Source: Rhodobacteraceae bacterium EL129
GTDB taxonomy: Bacteria > Pseudomonadota > Alphaproteobacteria > Rhodobacterales > Rhodobacteraceae
Length of the DNA: 64,000 nucleotides
NCBI GenBank assembly: GCA_900313005.1
Contig: ONZJ01000002.1
Span: 2,186,996 to 2,250,995, forward strand
Direction: 5' to 3'
Of this stretch, positions 33,511-42,406 are shown in pieces. The notes beneath the pieces are model-generated. The model was not told the origin of the DNA. It was given only the letters and a program-made list of their open reading frames with translations, and did not search any database. The position numbers were made by a program, and so were the translations under genes. Each line of letters starts with the position of its first letter. Position 1 is the stretch's first letter.

Positions 33511-34368
33511 TTGCAACTTTCCCGGATTGATCTGGCTGATCTGCACCTACCGACGGAGATCGCTCGGGCTATTTTCGCACAGATAGGAATAATCGATGCG
33601 CCCGTACCAGTCGGTCAAATTGCGCGCGCATTGGGTGTCGCTGATATCAAAGCGCAAGTGTTTGACGGCTTTGAAGGCATGCTGCTCACAGACACTGTAC
33701 GCAGTTCCGGATCGATTCTGGCCAACACACGATATGGCGATCGACGGGCGAGGATTACGATCGCGCACGAGTTGGGCCACTTCCTGATGGAGCGGCATCG
33801 GCTATCCGGCGATGCTGGCTTTACCTGTAAAACTCAGGACATGCGGGAAACCCGTCTGAACAAACGTCACTTCCGACAAGAAGCAGAAGCGAATGCGTTT
33901 GCCATCAACTTGCTTGCCCCCTTCAAACTGTTCGATCCATTGCTGTCCCAGGATCCTGATCTAAAAGATGCGCAGCGATTGCGCGACCATCTGGACATCA
34001 GTCTGGAGGCGGCCATCCGGCGCATGATCAACCGCCGGGAAGAATGCCAGGCGGCATTCTGGTCACAAAATGGCCAGGTGAGGTATTCTGTTAAAAGCAA
34101 TGGTTTTCCATGGATCACACGCAAGCGAGGCGAACGGCTGCCCCAGCTCAGCCTGGCCAGTAAGATTGTAGCCAATGGTGCCCAGGGATTTAGTAGCGTT
34201 ACAGAAACCAACCCGCTCGCCTGGTTGAGTCGATCGGATATCGAGTTGTTCGAGCAGACACGCGTGGCTGGCAATGGCCATGCGGTCACAATGCTCTGGG
34301 CCGACCAGCCAGAGAACGACGACGATGACGGCGGCTTGAAAGAGCTGAACATGCCGACGTTTCGATGA
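33511..34368 (+). CDS. ImmA/IrrE-family metallopeptidase
   Basis: A 285-residue zinc peptidase: HELGH (ITIAHELGHFLMER) and the third-ligand glutamate region (QEAEANAFAINLLAP). It starts with TTG at 33511, three bases after the XRE stop; the next methionine would remove the conserved N-terminal helix. The C-terminal extension of about 100 residues is not recognised. By analogy with ImmA-ImmR it would relieve repression by the neighbouring XRE protein, linking element control to stress. Inferred, not shown. Confidence 0.87.
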   Translation: MQLSRIDLADLHLPTEIARAIFAQIGIIDAPVPVGQIARALGVADIKAQVFDGFEGMLLTDTVRSSGSILANTRYGDRRARITIAHELGHFLMERHRLSGDAGFTCKTQDMRETRLNKRHFRQEAEANAFAINLLAPFKLFDPLLSQDPDLKDAQRLRDHLDISLEAAIRRMINRREECQAAFWSQNGQVRYSVKSNGFPWITRKRGERLPQLSLASKIVANGAQGFSSVTETNPLAWLSRSDIELFEQTRVAGNGHAVTMLWADQPENDDDDGGLKELNMPTFR

Positions 34369-34379
34369 CCACCAACGCG

Positions 34380-34581
34380 TTCCCTGTTATTGCCCTAGCT
34401 TTCCCTGTTAATCCCTGAAAATTCACAGTTTGATCGAATATTTTCCCTGTTATCAATAGAACAGGGAAATCACCTTTAAACATCTGAAAAGGCGCCGATA
34501 ATTAGGGCCAAATTAATCAAATATGGCCGATTTCTGGCACTATTAGCGAATTTTCCCTGTAAATTCCCTGTTTCCAGGGAA
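34380..34581. repeat. Cluster of TTCCCTGTT repeats with an inverted pair
   Basis: TTCCCTGT(T) occurs at 34380, 34401, 34443, 34553 and 34564, and inverted at 34460 and 34574 (the last as CCAGGGAA). TTTCCCTGTT and AACAGGGAAA at 34442-34451/34460-34469 form a perfect 10-bp inverted repeat with 8-base spacer. It lies just after the ImmA/IrrE gene at the distal end of the island. Possible recombinase arm sites, replication iterons or a regulator-binding array. Confidence 0.6.
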
Positions 34582-34713
34582 ATTCGGACGAGACGGGATA
34601 GCTCAGGACTGCCTGCACCGCCATCACCCAGGTTTCGCAGGTGTTGTGCAGATGTCCCAAATCTTCGCGGGTCGCGGGGGTGGTGTCAGACCAACCTCAC
34701 CCGGCGCCACCGC
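34582..34713. other. Short gene-free stretch
   Basis: No feature seen beyond GC-rich sequence leading to the 3' end of the next gene. Confidence 0.35.
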
Positions 34714-35088
34714 CTAGAACGCTTCGATCACGCGCTTGAAAAACGGGAACCCTGTCGCGCCACAGTCTTCGAAACATGTCACACCCATTGGCCCCAAAAG
34801 CACCCATGGAAGAACCATCGCCAGCAGCAAACCGGGGTTTCGGCTTCCCAAGGTGTCGCTCAATCCCGAATTGGGTTGATATTTGGCCATGTAAATCAAG
34901 TAGAGCATCGCATTAAAGCCGACCCAAGCCGTCAGCCTGTAAATGTCGGTGATCAACAGGATCAATACCAGAGGGGCGCTCATCACCAAAACCCGTTGGA
35001 CCACGGCGACAATATTGTCGCTCTGTCTCAACGTGAAGATCACAAGGATCGCCACATGGGCAATGGCCAGCGCAAACCATATCTCCAA
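34714..35088 (-). CDS. Small multi-pass membrane protein, possibly 5'-truncated
   Basis: A 124-residue protein with about three hydrophobic helices (MEIWFALAIAHVAILVIFTL, VLVMSAPLVLILLITDIYRL, LLAMVLPWVLLGPMGVTC). It opens with TTG, only eight codons after an in-frame TAA, with no ribosome site, so the 5' end may be missing. The segment WVGFNAMLYLIYMAKY reappears in a short fragment at 38075-38157. Function unknown; it sits beside an acyltransferase gene. Confidence 0.5.
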   Translation of the reverse strand: MEIWFALAIAHVAILVIFTLRQSDNIVAVVQRVLVMSAPLVLILLITDIYRLTAWVGFNAMLYLIYMAKYQPNSGLSDTLGSRNPGLLLAMVLPWVLLGPMGVTCFEDCGATGFPFFKRVIEAF

Positions 35089-35148
35089 GAAATTGATGTT
35101 GAAAGATTTTTATCCAGTATGATGCAGGGCTTACCCCCACCGCTTTGA

Positions 35149-36165
35149 TCAACGAAAGCCTTTTCCAACTCCAAAGCGAAAAGCTGGAATGAACCGATCC
35201 ACGAATACCTCCAAAGAGATTGATCCAAAGATTGCCAGCGACAAGGTGAGAAGCAAACCAGTTGCCGGAGTCTCGGGTACCAATCGCACTCCAAGAGCAA
35301 TAAAGATACTGTGGAACAAGAAAATCGTGAAAGAATATGCCCCAATCCGGTACAAATAAGATATCCGCGGCATGGTCAGATAGATTATGATCAGAAAGGT
35401 CAACCCAACTAAGAATGATCTTATACGTGTATAAAGCTGGTTTTCAGTGTCACCAAAGCTGGCGGTAGCTATGAAGATAGATACGAAGAAGATCACGGAA
35501 AAGACTAACAGAATTTTGCGATTGGATGAGATCCATTCAATATTCTTCGTGACAAGTATCCCGAATGTAAAAAATGGCGCAAGGTAGAATGCCTGGCCGA
35601 TAGAAAACAATTCGATGCTCCTCAAAGGAGACAAATAGAGCCCTATGAAGGAAACGAAACAAATCCCATACAAAGCTTTGCTAACGTCGGTTACCATGTT
35701 CAATAAAGCATAAAAACAGAATATTAGAAATATGGCCTGCAAAAACCATAAGTGAGAATATCCATAGACCAGAAGGTACGGAATCTCAGCTAGAGTAACC
35801 GGCACAGACGCGCTCGGATAGACAGTTTTAAGTGCAACTATAATCAGCGTTGTGACAACAAACGGGAGTAGTAGCCTTTCAGCTTTCTTCTCAATAAACT
35901 GCCAGCTTTTGCTGCGTTCAGAATGGTATGCAAATATCAATCCAGCTATGAAGCTGAACATGGGCATCCGGACGTCAGAAAGTATGAAATCGACTGACCT
36001 CACTTCCGTCAGTGCCTGGCCGGTAAAGGTAGAGAAATCCAAGATTGTATGATGTAGCACCAGAAGCAAACAAGCGAATCCGCGAAGGGTATCTACGCGC
36101 TGCCGGTCAGTTAACCAAGTTTGCACCGGCTGGAAAGAGTTCTCCATAAAGTCTTTGCTTTTCAT
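35149..36165 (-). CDS. Acyltransferase family 3 membrane protein
   Basis: About 338 residues with ten or so transmembrane segments. It has the acyltransferase-3 opening (VDTLRGFACLLLVLHHTILD) with the catalytic-type histidine pair region. It probably O-acetylates a surface glycan or lipid from the inner membrane. Three methionines (36204, 36165, 36147) could start; none has a strong ribosome site and 36165 is a compromise. Low GC relative to neighbours suggests acquisition. The nearby EpsG-like gene fits a surface-polysaccharide role. Confidence 0.8.
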   Translation of the reverse strand: MKSKDFMENSFQPVQTWLTDRQRVDTLRGFACLLLVLHHTILDFSTFTGQALTEVRSVDFILSDVRMPMFSFIAGLIFAYHSERSKSWQFIEKKAERLLLPFVVTTLIIVALKTVYPSASVPVTLAEIPYLLVYGYSHLWFLQAIFLIFCFYALLNMVTDVSKALYGICFVSFIGLYLSPLRSIELFSIGQAFYLAPFFTFGILVTKNIEWISSNRKILLVFSVIFFVSIFIATASFGDTENQLYTRIRSFLVGLTFLIIIYLTMPRISYLYRIGAYSFTIFLFHSIFIALGVRLVPETPATGLLLTLSLAIFGSISLEVFVDRFIPAFRFGVGKGFR

Positions 36166-36488
36166 GCCATCGCGGGACTGCACAGTACCAAAAATTAACG
36201 TCATTGCATAGAATCGTCAGTGTAAGGAGAGTATTTTTAAATATCTGAATCAAGCAAGTCGTTTTTCGACAGAATGGTTTGCTGCTCCACTTTAATGAAT
36301 TAGTCTCGATGTGATCTGACACCGCGCTCTTCCCAGCAAGCTGGAGTGGGCGCGGCACATCTCTTGAGTGAGATGATGGTTGTGCGTTCTGATGTTGGTG
36401 CGAACTGAGCCATCGGTCCGTCATCAGGGATTTTGGGATAGATGGCTGCCTGAGTTAAGAGAGGGTCTGGCTCATCTGATTGTTGTGA

Positions 36489-36645
36489 TTATGCGGCGGA
36501 GCTGCGATGCAGAACGCGCTGTGTTTCGATGGTCTTCCGTTTGATCCTTTCTCGTTGTTTCAGAATGATTTCTCCCCATCCGAAGTAGACGTCGGCCGGG
36601 GTCATGTTCTTTTTGCGATGCGGCCTCCCGCCGTGGTAAGGCAGC
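36489..36645 (-). pseudogene. IS3-family transposase remnant
   Basis: The final residues NMTPADVYFGWGEIILKQRE and RIKRKTIETQRVLHRSSAA match the C-terminus of IS3-group integrases; the preceding YHGGRPHRKK is a damaged version of the usual segment and the catalytic core is missing. It lies between the acyltransferase and EpsG-like genes and is a scar of IS activity. Confidence 0.8.
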
Positions 36646-36989
36646 CGAAGGAAATGTTTAGCGAAGAGTCCATCACAGATCAACGTTCGCGTGATTTCGA
36701 TCAACCAAGGGGGCGCGAGTGCGTCGACTAACTTTAGCATATTCACATGCGCACGGTTTAATGCCATAAGAAACGCATCTTAAATAGGTGTGGCCTTCTC
36801 GTGTGTAGCCGCGCCAAAGAGGACGATAATTTCCTGCGGAAACTTGTTTTTCAGAATTGGCGGACAAGCGACATGGAAGCTCTATGGGGCGATTTGAATT
36901 GCAGTTCATCGTTTCATGTTACGACCACTAAAAGTCTCCGGACGACCTGCCATCCAGCCTATGAAATTCAAAGTACGAAGTTGCGCTAA
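36646..36989. other. Gene-free stretch before the EpsG-like gene
   Basis: Probably includes further eroded IS DNA and the promoter of the EpsG-like gene. No coding frame is convincing. Confidence 0.35.
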
Positions 36990-38024
36990 ATGGCAGTATA
37001 TATCGGCATTTATTTCATCCTCAGCGTGATCGGGCTGTCCGCGAAAAATGGTCGTTCCCTCGTTGGTTTCTTTCTGATTGGCGCATTTCTTGTCTTGTTT
37101 ATGGGGCAGCGTTATCAGATTGGGTGCGATTACGGGGGTTACCTTCATCGTTTCACGTCCAGCCATGCCTTCGTTCTCGAAGCGCTTCCCTTCACGATCA
37201 CCGAATGGGGTTTCGCTTACCTGACCTACAGGTTGCAGGAGTATTCTGAGTACTACTCGACATACTTGACGGTAATTTCGACAATCCTTGTGATCTGCTA
37301 CGTGATTTTCGTTCGATCCTTCCAGCATAGTTTCGCCCTTCTCGCGCTGCTGTTTCCCATCATAATCGTCCAGTTGGGCATGTCTGGCCTTCGACAAGCC
37401 CTAGCCGGGTGTTTTCTGATGCTGGCGGCGGTCGCGTTCGTCAAAGGCCGCCGATGGCTGATCGTTGTTCTTATTTTGATAGGCTTTCTGTTCCACTCCT
37501 CGATCATCGTGTTCCTTCCGATTGCCTTTTTGGCAGGACGGGAAATCTCGGCGTTCCGCCTTTTGATCGTCCTGCTGCTTATCACGCCGGTCTCGGCGTA
37601 CCTGCTTGCGGATCGCTTCGACAGCTACACTGATCGCTACATCGAGCAGATCTACGGCTCCCAGGACGCCCGAGGCGGCGTGATCCGCTACACTCTGGTG
37701 ATGGTCCCGGTGATCGCCTTTTTCTTGTATAGTAAAGCAGTCAAAGAGAAATTTCCCGAGGTATTTCCGCTCTTGAAGCTTTTTGCGCTTATTTGCGTCA
37801 GCCTTTTTCCCCTCCTGTTTCTATCGACTGTGGCCCTACATAGATTCAACTACTATATCATGCCGATTTCCATTCTTACCTTCGTGTATCTCTCGCTTTC
37901 AGGTGTATTTTCACGCGCATGGCCCTTTGTGTTCTATGGCCTCTACAGCATCTCGTGGTTCATGCTGTCGGGACATGCTGCGAAATGCTACTTGCCGTAC
38001 CGCAGCTGGATTTCCATCTTTTGA
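36990..38024 (+). CDS. EpsG-family polysaccharide polymerase-like membrane protein
   Basis: A 344-residue protein with about ten transmembrane helices. The sequence after the second helix (QRYQIGCDYGGYLHRF) matches the EpsG/Wzy pattern R-x-x-x-G-x-D-Y-x-x-Y. Further marks are GMSGLRQALAGCFLMLA and the GFLFHSSIIVFLPI segment, both typical of EpsG. It likely polymerises or extends an exopolysaccharide at the inner membrane. The usual glycosyltransferase partners are absent, so this may be an orphan in an eroded locus. Confidence 0.78.
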   Translation: MAVYIGIYFILSVIGLSAKNGRSLVGFFLIGAFLVLFMGQRYQIGCDYGGYLHRFTSSHAFVLEALPFTITEWGFAYLTYRLQEYSEYYSTYLTVISTILVICYVIFVRSFQHSFALLALLFPIIIVQLGMSGLRQALAGCFLMLAAVAFVKGRRWLIVVLILIGFLFHSSIIVFLPIAFLAGREISAFRLLIVLLLITPVSAYLLADRFDSYTDRYIEQIYGSQDARGGVIRYTLVMVPVIAFFLYSKAVKEKFPEVFPLLKLFALICVSLFPLLFLSTVALHRFNYYIMPISILTFVYLSLSGVFSRAWPFVFYGLYSISWFMLSGHAAKCYLPYRSWISIF

Positions 38025-38074
38025 CAAAGTCTTCGTGGGGCAGAGCCGCTTACAGGCCTGGAGGCTCGCTCTGA

Positions 38075-38157
38075 ACCGTGCTGCCGGTATTGACGGATCA
38101 CCTGGCCTGACTGGATTCAATGTGATGCTTTACGCGACCAACATGGCAAAGTATTAG
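38075..38157 (+). pseudogene. Fragment related to the small membrane protein at 34714-35088
   Basis: The frame ending in TAG at 38157 reads LTGFNVMLYATNMAKY, similar to VGFNAMLYLIYMAKYQ of the small membrane protein on the other strand 3 kb away. Only about 20 codons align. It suggests a degraded second copy flanking the polysaccharide genes in inverted orientation. Confidence 0.45.
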
Positions 38158-38270
38158 AATAATTAGGAATTGACCCACATCATGGGAGCCGCAACCATGT
38201 TGCTTTTTGCCCAGGTTTTGCCATGAATGGGTCGGGATACTATGGTAAGAAGCACGATTATTGAACTGCG

Positions 38271-39506
38271 GTGCAATGGCATTTTCGGGTATTGAGCGGC
38301 AAACATAAGCGCACCAATGTCTGTCTGTCTCAGCGGCACGCTAGTTTGCCCACATGGAAGTACAACGATTTGGTCTCTCGATTTGTTTCAAACTATTCTG
38401 TGAGAACCGTTTCGATTTTTATCGCGGCTTTGTGCTTTGCGAGCATTGTGCTGAACAGATGGGTTGTGACCGATTTGGACGTTTTGTCCTTCGGTCGGGT
38501 TTGGCATCTCTATGTGACATACGCAGAATTTGGATTTATTCGCCGCGGGTTCGTGGGGTCAGTTCTGTCTGAAACAGGCATCAACTCCATTTTTTCCAAC
38601 GAATATGTTTTCGCCTATGTCATTCAGTTTATTGCCATTTTACTTGTTGTTTTATTGACGGCCTCTTTTTGCATCCGTAAAAACCTCACAGACCCTCTTT
38701 TCGTTATTGGCATTGCGTTTTCGCCGGCATTCATAATTCATTCGGGCTACACCACCGGGGCGCTGGATGTCATCATCTTGCTATTTGCTCTGCTGAACAT
38801 TTTGTACATCCGAAATGTCTTTGTTTTCAGCGCAGTGGTTGTGGTGGGTATTTTCACGCACGAGTTTTTTCTTTTTACGCTGCCCGCTCAGTTTTTGGCT
38901 CTGCACATAAAGTACAAGTCAGATAAATCCGCTCTAATGCACGCACACTTCATCGCCTTTGCGTCAGCCGTGGCCGCCACACTGTGCGTTCTAATGTTCG
39001 GAGAAGTCAGCCTGCCCGAAGCCCAGTATCGAGAGTTGATGCGCCTTCGAATTCCCAACGCATACGAACAGCATCCCCTATGGAGCGGATACTTCGAGGT
39101 CAGTTCCTCGGTCGAGCGAAACCTAAAGGCGGTTCATGAGCTGTTGATGGCCACGAAAGACGGCAAGATATTGTTTCTGATCCCCTCCCTGCTGTACGCG
39201 ATTTGCCTGACGCTCAGGGCCTGTCGCTATATGAAGGGCAGCGGTGAAACTGTTTTGTTGATCGTGGCTGTAGCCGCTCCCTTGCTTGCGTGCATTCTCG
39301 CGACTGACTTTCACAGATGGACCGCCATGAGCGCAAACTTAGCGCTTTTGCTTACGCTGAGTTTGGCCTCTCGAGAGGGTAACGAACGTTCAAAATGGAA
39401 TGCGCCTCTTGCGTTGTTTTGCTTGCTGGCTCCGTTTGGAAGCGCTGAATTGGAAAGGCCCTTCCCCCTTCACCAGTTTGTGCTGGAGCAATTCGTAAGT
39501 TTCTGA
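38271..39506 (+). CDS. Multi-pass membrane protein of unknown function
   Basis: Up to 411 residues with roughly nine hydrophobic helices and loops containing an RRGFVGSVL segment and a DFHRW motif near the C-terminus. The layout recalls glycosyltransferase-C/polymerase-like membrane proteins of surface-glycan loci, but I cannot assign a family. The first start is GTG at 38271 with no strong ribosome site; the first 40 residues look non-membrane and may be untranslated. It follows the EpsG-like gene on the same strand. Confidence 0.6.
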   Translation: MQWHFRVLSGKHKRTNVCLSQRHASLPTWKYNDLVSRFVSNYSVRTVSIFIAALCFASIVLNRWVVTDLDVLSFGRVWHLYVTYAEFGFIRRGFVGSVLSETGINSIFSNEYVFAYVIQFIAILLVVLLTASFCIRKNLTDPLFVIGIAFSPAFIIHSGYTTGALDVIILLFALLNILYIRNVFVFSAVVVVGIFTHEFFLFTLPAQFLALHIKYKSDKSALMHAHFIAFASAVAATLCVLMFGEVSLPEAQYRELMRLRIPNAYEQHPLWSGYFEVSSSVERNLKAVHELLMATKDGKILFLIPSLLYAICLTLRACRYMKGSGETVLLIVAVAAPLLACILATDFHRWTAMSANLALLLTLSLASREGNERSKWNAPLALFCLLAPFGSAELERPFPLHQFVLEQFVSF

Positions 39507-39625
39507 GCTAATCAGTTTATCTCTCTAAAACCCGAACTATTTTCGATTTTCGCTTGAAAGGGTCCGTGCATTGAAGTCCCCGGGCAGAAATCCGCGTGCG
39601 CCCTATTCGACGGACGACACCGCCA

Positions 39626-40096
39626 TCATCCAAAATCATCTTGTGGCGCGTCCGGGTCGTCGCAGCCTTCCGTCTCGGGGTGAAGACGCTCTTCAGTCTT
39701 CTCAAGTTTGCTTAGGGCGTCCTGGCTCTTGTTCAGACTGATCGAAGGGCGCGTGGTTTCGGGCTTTATCCTGAGTGGGTGCGCTTCTGCCACGGAGTAT
39801 AAAGCGCCTGAGGATTTGAAGAACGGTGAAACCGCGGATGCGATCCCGCTTGGATCTGGTGTGGCGATGATTTTGTCATGAACCAGCTGATCAAACAGCC
39901 CTTCGGCCGCGTCAGCATCCAGGCCCAAGGCGGATGTATACATTTCGGGAACGCTTGTCCCCCAGAGCCGCGTAAAATAGACTGCTTTCGCATAAACGGC
40001 CTGCGATATCACCGTATTTGCGGGCAAGATCCCTGCAGGCAATGCCGGGCTGGCCGAGGCCGCTGCAATGTTTTGTAAGAACTGTCTTCGCTTCAT
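39626..40096 (-). CDS. Twin-arginine-signal hypothetical protein
   Basis: A 156-residue protein beginning MKRRQFLQNIAAASASPALP, a twin-arginine leader. The mature sequence is short, helical, and ends in an acidic disordered tail (DDPDAPQDDFG). It resembles small exported subunits of periplasmic oxidoreductases (gluconate-dehydrogenase subunit 3-like), but no large subunit is intact nearby; a GMC-oxidoreductase fragment at 41177-41368 may be the relic of a partner. Function open. Confidence 0.55.
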   Translation of the reverse strand: MKRRQFLQNIAAASASPALPAGILPANTVISQAVYAKAVYFTRLWGTSVPEMYTSALGLDADAAEGLFDQLVHDKIIATPDPSGIASAVSPFFKSSGALYSVAEAHPLRIKPETTRPSISLNKSQDALSKLEKTEERLHPETEGCDDPDAPQDDFG

Positions 40097-40174
40097 GCAG
40101 GCTATATAGGTATTCCACACGCATCCACCAAACCGCGCGCGGTATTTAAACGCCTGAACGCCCTGCCAGGTAGA

Positions 40175-41056
40175 TCAGCCCGTCATTTTGGTTACACCGT
40201 CCAAAGTGTGCAACGTGCCATAGGTTTCCGGGCGACGATCGCGGAAGACACCCCAATTGGCGCGATAGGTTGCAGCCTCGTCCAGATCAACGGTGGCTGT
40301 GATCACATCTTCGACGGCCTCAGGGCAATCGGCTAGTATTTCGCCTGTGTATCCTGCAATAAACGATGTGCCGTAAAACTGGCTGATCGTGGACCCCACG
40401 ATTTCCTCGCCGACCCGATTTGATGCGATGAGCGGCACAATATTGGCCGCGGCATGTCCTTGCATCGTGCGCCGCCAATGTCCTGAACTATCAAGCTCTG
40501 GCGCATGAGGCTCCGACCCAATGGCCGTAGGAAACATCAGAACTTCGGCACCTTGCAGTGCTAAAGCGCGGGCGGCCTCCGGAAACCATTGATCCCAGCA
40601 CACTCCACACCCCAGTCGGCCAAAGGCGGTTTCAACCACCTGAAACCCTGTATCACCATGCGAGAAATAGAATTTCTCTTCATATCCGGGATATTGAGGG
40701 ATGTGAGTCTTGCGATAGTTGGTCAGTATTTCACCATCGGCATCGATCACCGCCAATGCGTTATACCGTACCAATCCACATAATTCGTAGTAGGAAATGG
40801 GCAAAACTACGCCCAAGGCCTTGGCCAGGGCCCGGAAATGCGAAACAGCAGGATTGTCCAGGGTGGGGGTCGCAAAGTCCAGGTAGTCATTCCGCTGTTC
40901 GGCGCAGAAATAGGGCCTCTCAAACAGCTCTTGCAGCAAAATCATCTGGGCGCCACTGTCTGCGGCCCGGCGCACCAGCCGTTCGGCTGTCGCGATATTT
41001 TCATCCACATTCCAGCCGCAGGCCATCTGTGTGGCAGCAAGGGTAACAGGGCGCAT
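40175..41056 (-). CDS. aguB: N-carbamoylputrescine amidase-like nitrilase
   Basis: A 293-residue nitrilase-superfamily amidase. The Glu-Lys-Cys triad is E43 (LLQELFERPYF), K116 (NYRKTHIPQYPGYEEKFYFS) and C153 (GCGVCWDQWFPE); this set of flanking residues is characteristic of AguB, which converts N-carbamoylputrescine to putrescine, CO2 and ammonia. MRPVTL at 41056 is the start; the frame extension to 41119 is not conserved in style. The agmatine deiminase partner is not in the window. Confidence 0.9.
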   Translation of the reverse strand: MRPVTLAATQMACGWNVDENIATAERLVRRAADSGAQMILLQELFERPYFCAEQRNDYLDFATPTLDNPAVSHFRALAKALGVVLPISYYELCGLVRYNALAVIDADGEILTNYRKTHIPQYPGYEEKFYFSHGDTGFQVVETAFGRLGCGVCWDQWFPEAARALALQGAEVLMFPTAIGSEPHAPELDSSGHWRRTMQGHAAANIVPLIASNRVGEEIVGSTISQFYGTSFIAGYTGEILADCPEAVEDVITATVDLDEAATYRANWGVFRDRRPETYGTLHTLDGVTKMTG

Positions 41057-41176
41057 CGGTGTCTCCGTCTGAACGATCGTGTCAGAAGGACAGGCTAGCG
41101 CCTTTGGGAATTTGCACAAGACCTAGGGCTTGACCGGCAGTTCCGCTCTTGTTCCCTCTGTAAAACTTGGCGAAAG

Positions 41177-41368
41177 CGTTACATCACCTGCCGCATGGGT
41201 CGAGATGAGGGATCGATGATTGACAGTCCATTGCGCGTCAAAGACGGGGAAAGCTTGTGGACGGTGGATGCGTCGGTGATGCCACGCATCATCAGTGGCA
41301 AATTGAAATCGCGCGCGCAATTACCGCCCGAGCGTTCTCCATTTGCCTATGACGAAGAGGCTTCCTGA
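41177..41368 (+). pseudogene. GMC-oxidoreductase C-terminal remnant
   Basis: Reads TCRMGRDEGSMIDSPLRVKD, then LWTVDASVMPRIISG, the end of a glucose-methanol-choline oxidoreductase (TCRMG and VDASVMP are signature segments; the usual next NTNA is replaced). It stops at 41368. No N-terminal part is present. Confidence 0.65.
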
Positions 41369-41383
41369 TGGGCCTGGCCGGGG

Positions 41384-42406
41384 TCAGGGCCTGGCAGGTT
41401 TGGTGGCGGTGGGATCATGCAGACGGTGCTGCCCGCGCCCTGCATGCTTCGCCGCGTAAAGTGCGGTGTCGGCGTCTTCCATCATACGTTCCTGAGTCGG
41501 CTTTGCATAAAAACTGCTCAGCGTGGCACCAATGCTGCCTGAGATGCGGCAAGGCTGTCCTTGAAACCTCATGGGTTGTTCAAGCCGGTCGATCAATCGG
41601 CATGCCAGTTCTGCGGTTGCTTCGGTCGAGCGTAATTCCGCGAAGATCAGGACGAACTCATCCCCTCCGGTGCGAATAATCGTGTCGTTGCTCCGGGTTT
41701 CCTCAACCATGATACGCGCCACGTTTTGCAGCACGTAGTCACCTGCGGCGTGCCCCAACGTGTCATTCACCGTCTTGAAGTAATCGAGATCCAGATTCAT
41801 CAGAACAAAATCAGTTTCACTGGCAATCAATCGGTTGAGAATGTAATCCATGGCCCGGCGATTTTTCAGACCGGTCAATGTGTCTGTAAAGGCTTGCTCT
41901 TCCGCTGCTATCTTGGCGCCTTGTAAACGTTGGTTCAGCTTCCGAGACGCCTCCATCGCGGCTGATTTTGCTTCGACCAAATACAGCATTTCAATGGCAA
42001 GGTCCGTTACCGCAAAATCGGCGCTGGTCAGGGAAAAATCATGCACCGCATCAACAACCGAGATCCCAAAGGACAGATTGATAACCGCCCCACCCGATGG
42101 GCCCACGCCGGTATTTTCAGGGATTGGCACCAGCACACCTTTCATCTCAGTGCGGGGGGCTGCGCGCAGCTGCAAATGCAGCTTGGCCGTGGCGAGGCCC
42201 AGGAGTGCTTCCATGGTTTGGTTGATACTGGGGCGCTTGAGTTCAAAAAGTTCAAGAAACCTAAGACCAATGACGGACTTCCCACCCAGAATTTTATCAA
42301 AGGCCGGACCCATGTGAACAATATGGCCCGTGTCGTTCAACATCAGGTGCATCGGGCACAGCGTATCCATCATGGGGGCTGCATGAATGGGGGCCATGTC
42401 ACTCAT
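41384..42406 (-). CDS. Diguanylate cyclase with H-NOX-associated domain
   Basis: A 340-residue c-di-GMP synthase. The N-terminal about 125 residues look like an H-NOX-associated PAS-like domain (MHLMLNDTGHIVHMGPAF, GLRFLELFELKRP), then a helical linker, then GGDEF with the motif at 247-251 (TGGDEF) and an intact inhibitory RxxD site (RSND at 238-241). It shares a four-base overlap with the H-NOX gene, so the H-NOX protein likely controls its activity. It may govern surface attachment in response to a diatomic gas. Confidence 0.9.
   Translation of the reverse strand: MSDMAPIHAAPMMDTLCPMHLMLNDTGHIVHMGPAFDKILGGKSVIGLRFLELFELKRPSINQTMEALLGLATAKLHLQLRAAPRTEMKGVLVPIPENTGVGPSGGAVINLSFGISVVDAVHDFSLTSADFAVTDLAIEMLYLVEAKSAAMEASRKLNQRLQGAKIAAEEQAFTDTLTGLKNRRAMDYILNRLIASETDFVLMNLDLDYFKTVNDTLGHAAGDYVLQNVARIMVEETRSNDTIIRTGGDEFVLIFAELRSTEATAELACRLIDRLEQPMRFQGQPCRISGSIGATLSSFYAKPTQERMMEDADTALYAAKHAGRGQHRLHDPTATKPARP

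Noticed and set aside
19588-34600. Complete prophage or integrative conjugative element
   Set aside because: There is a recombinase and phage-island-like DUF5681 and methyltransferase genes, but no capsid, tail, portal, relaxase or type IV secretion genes, and no flanking att duplication could be read.
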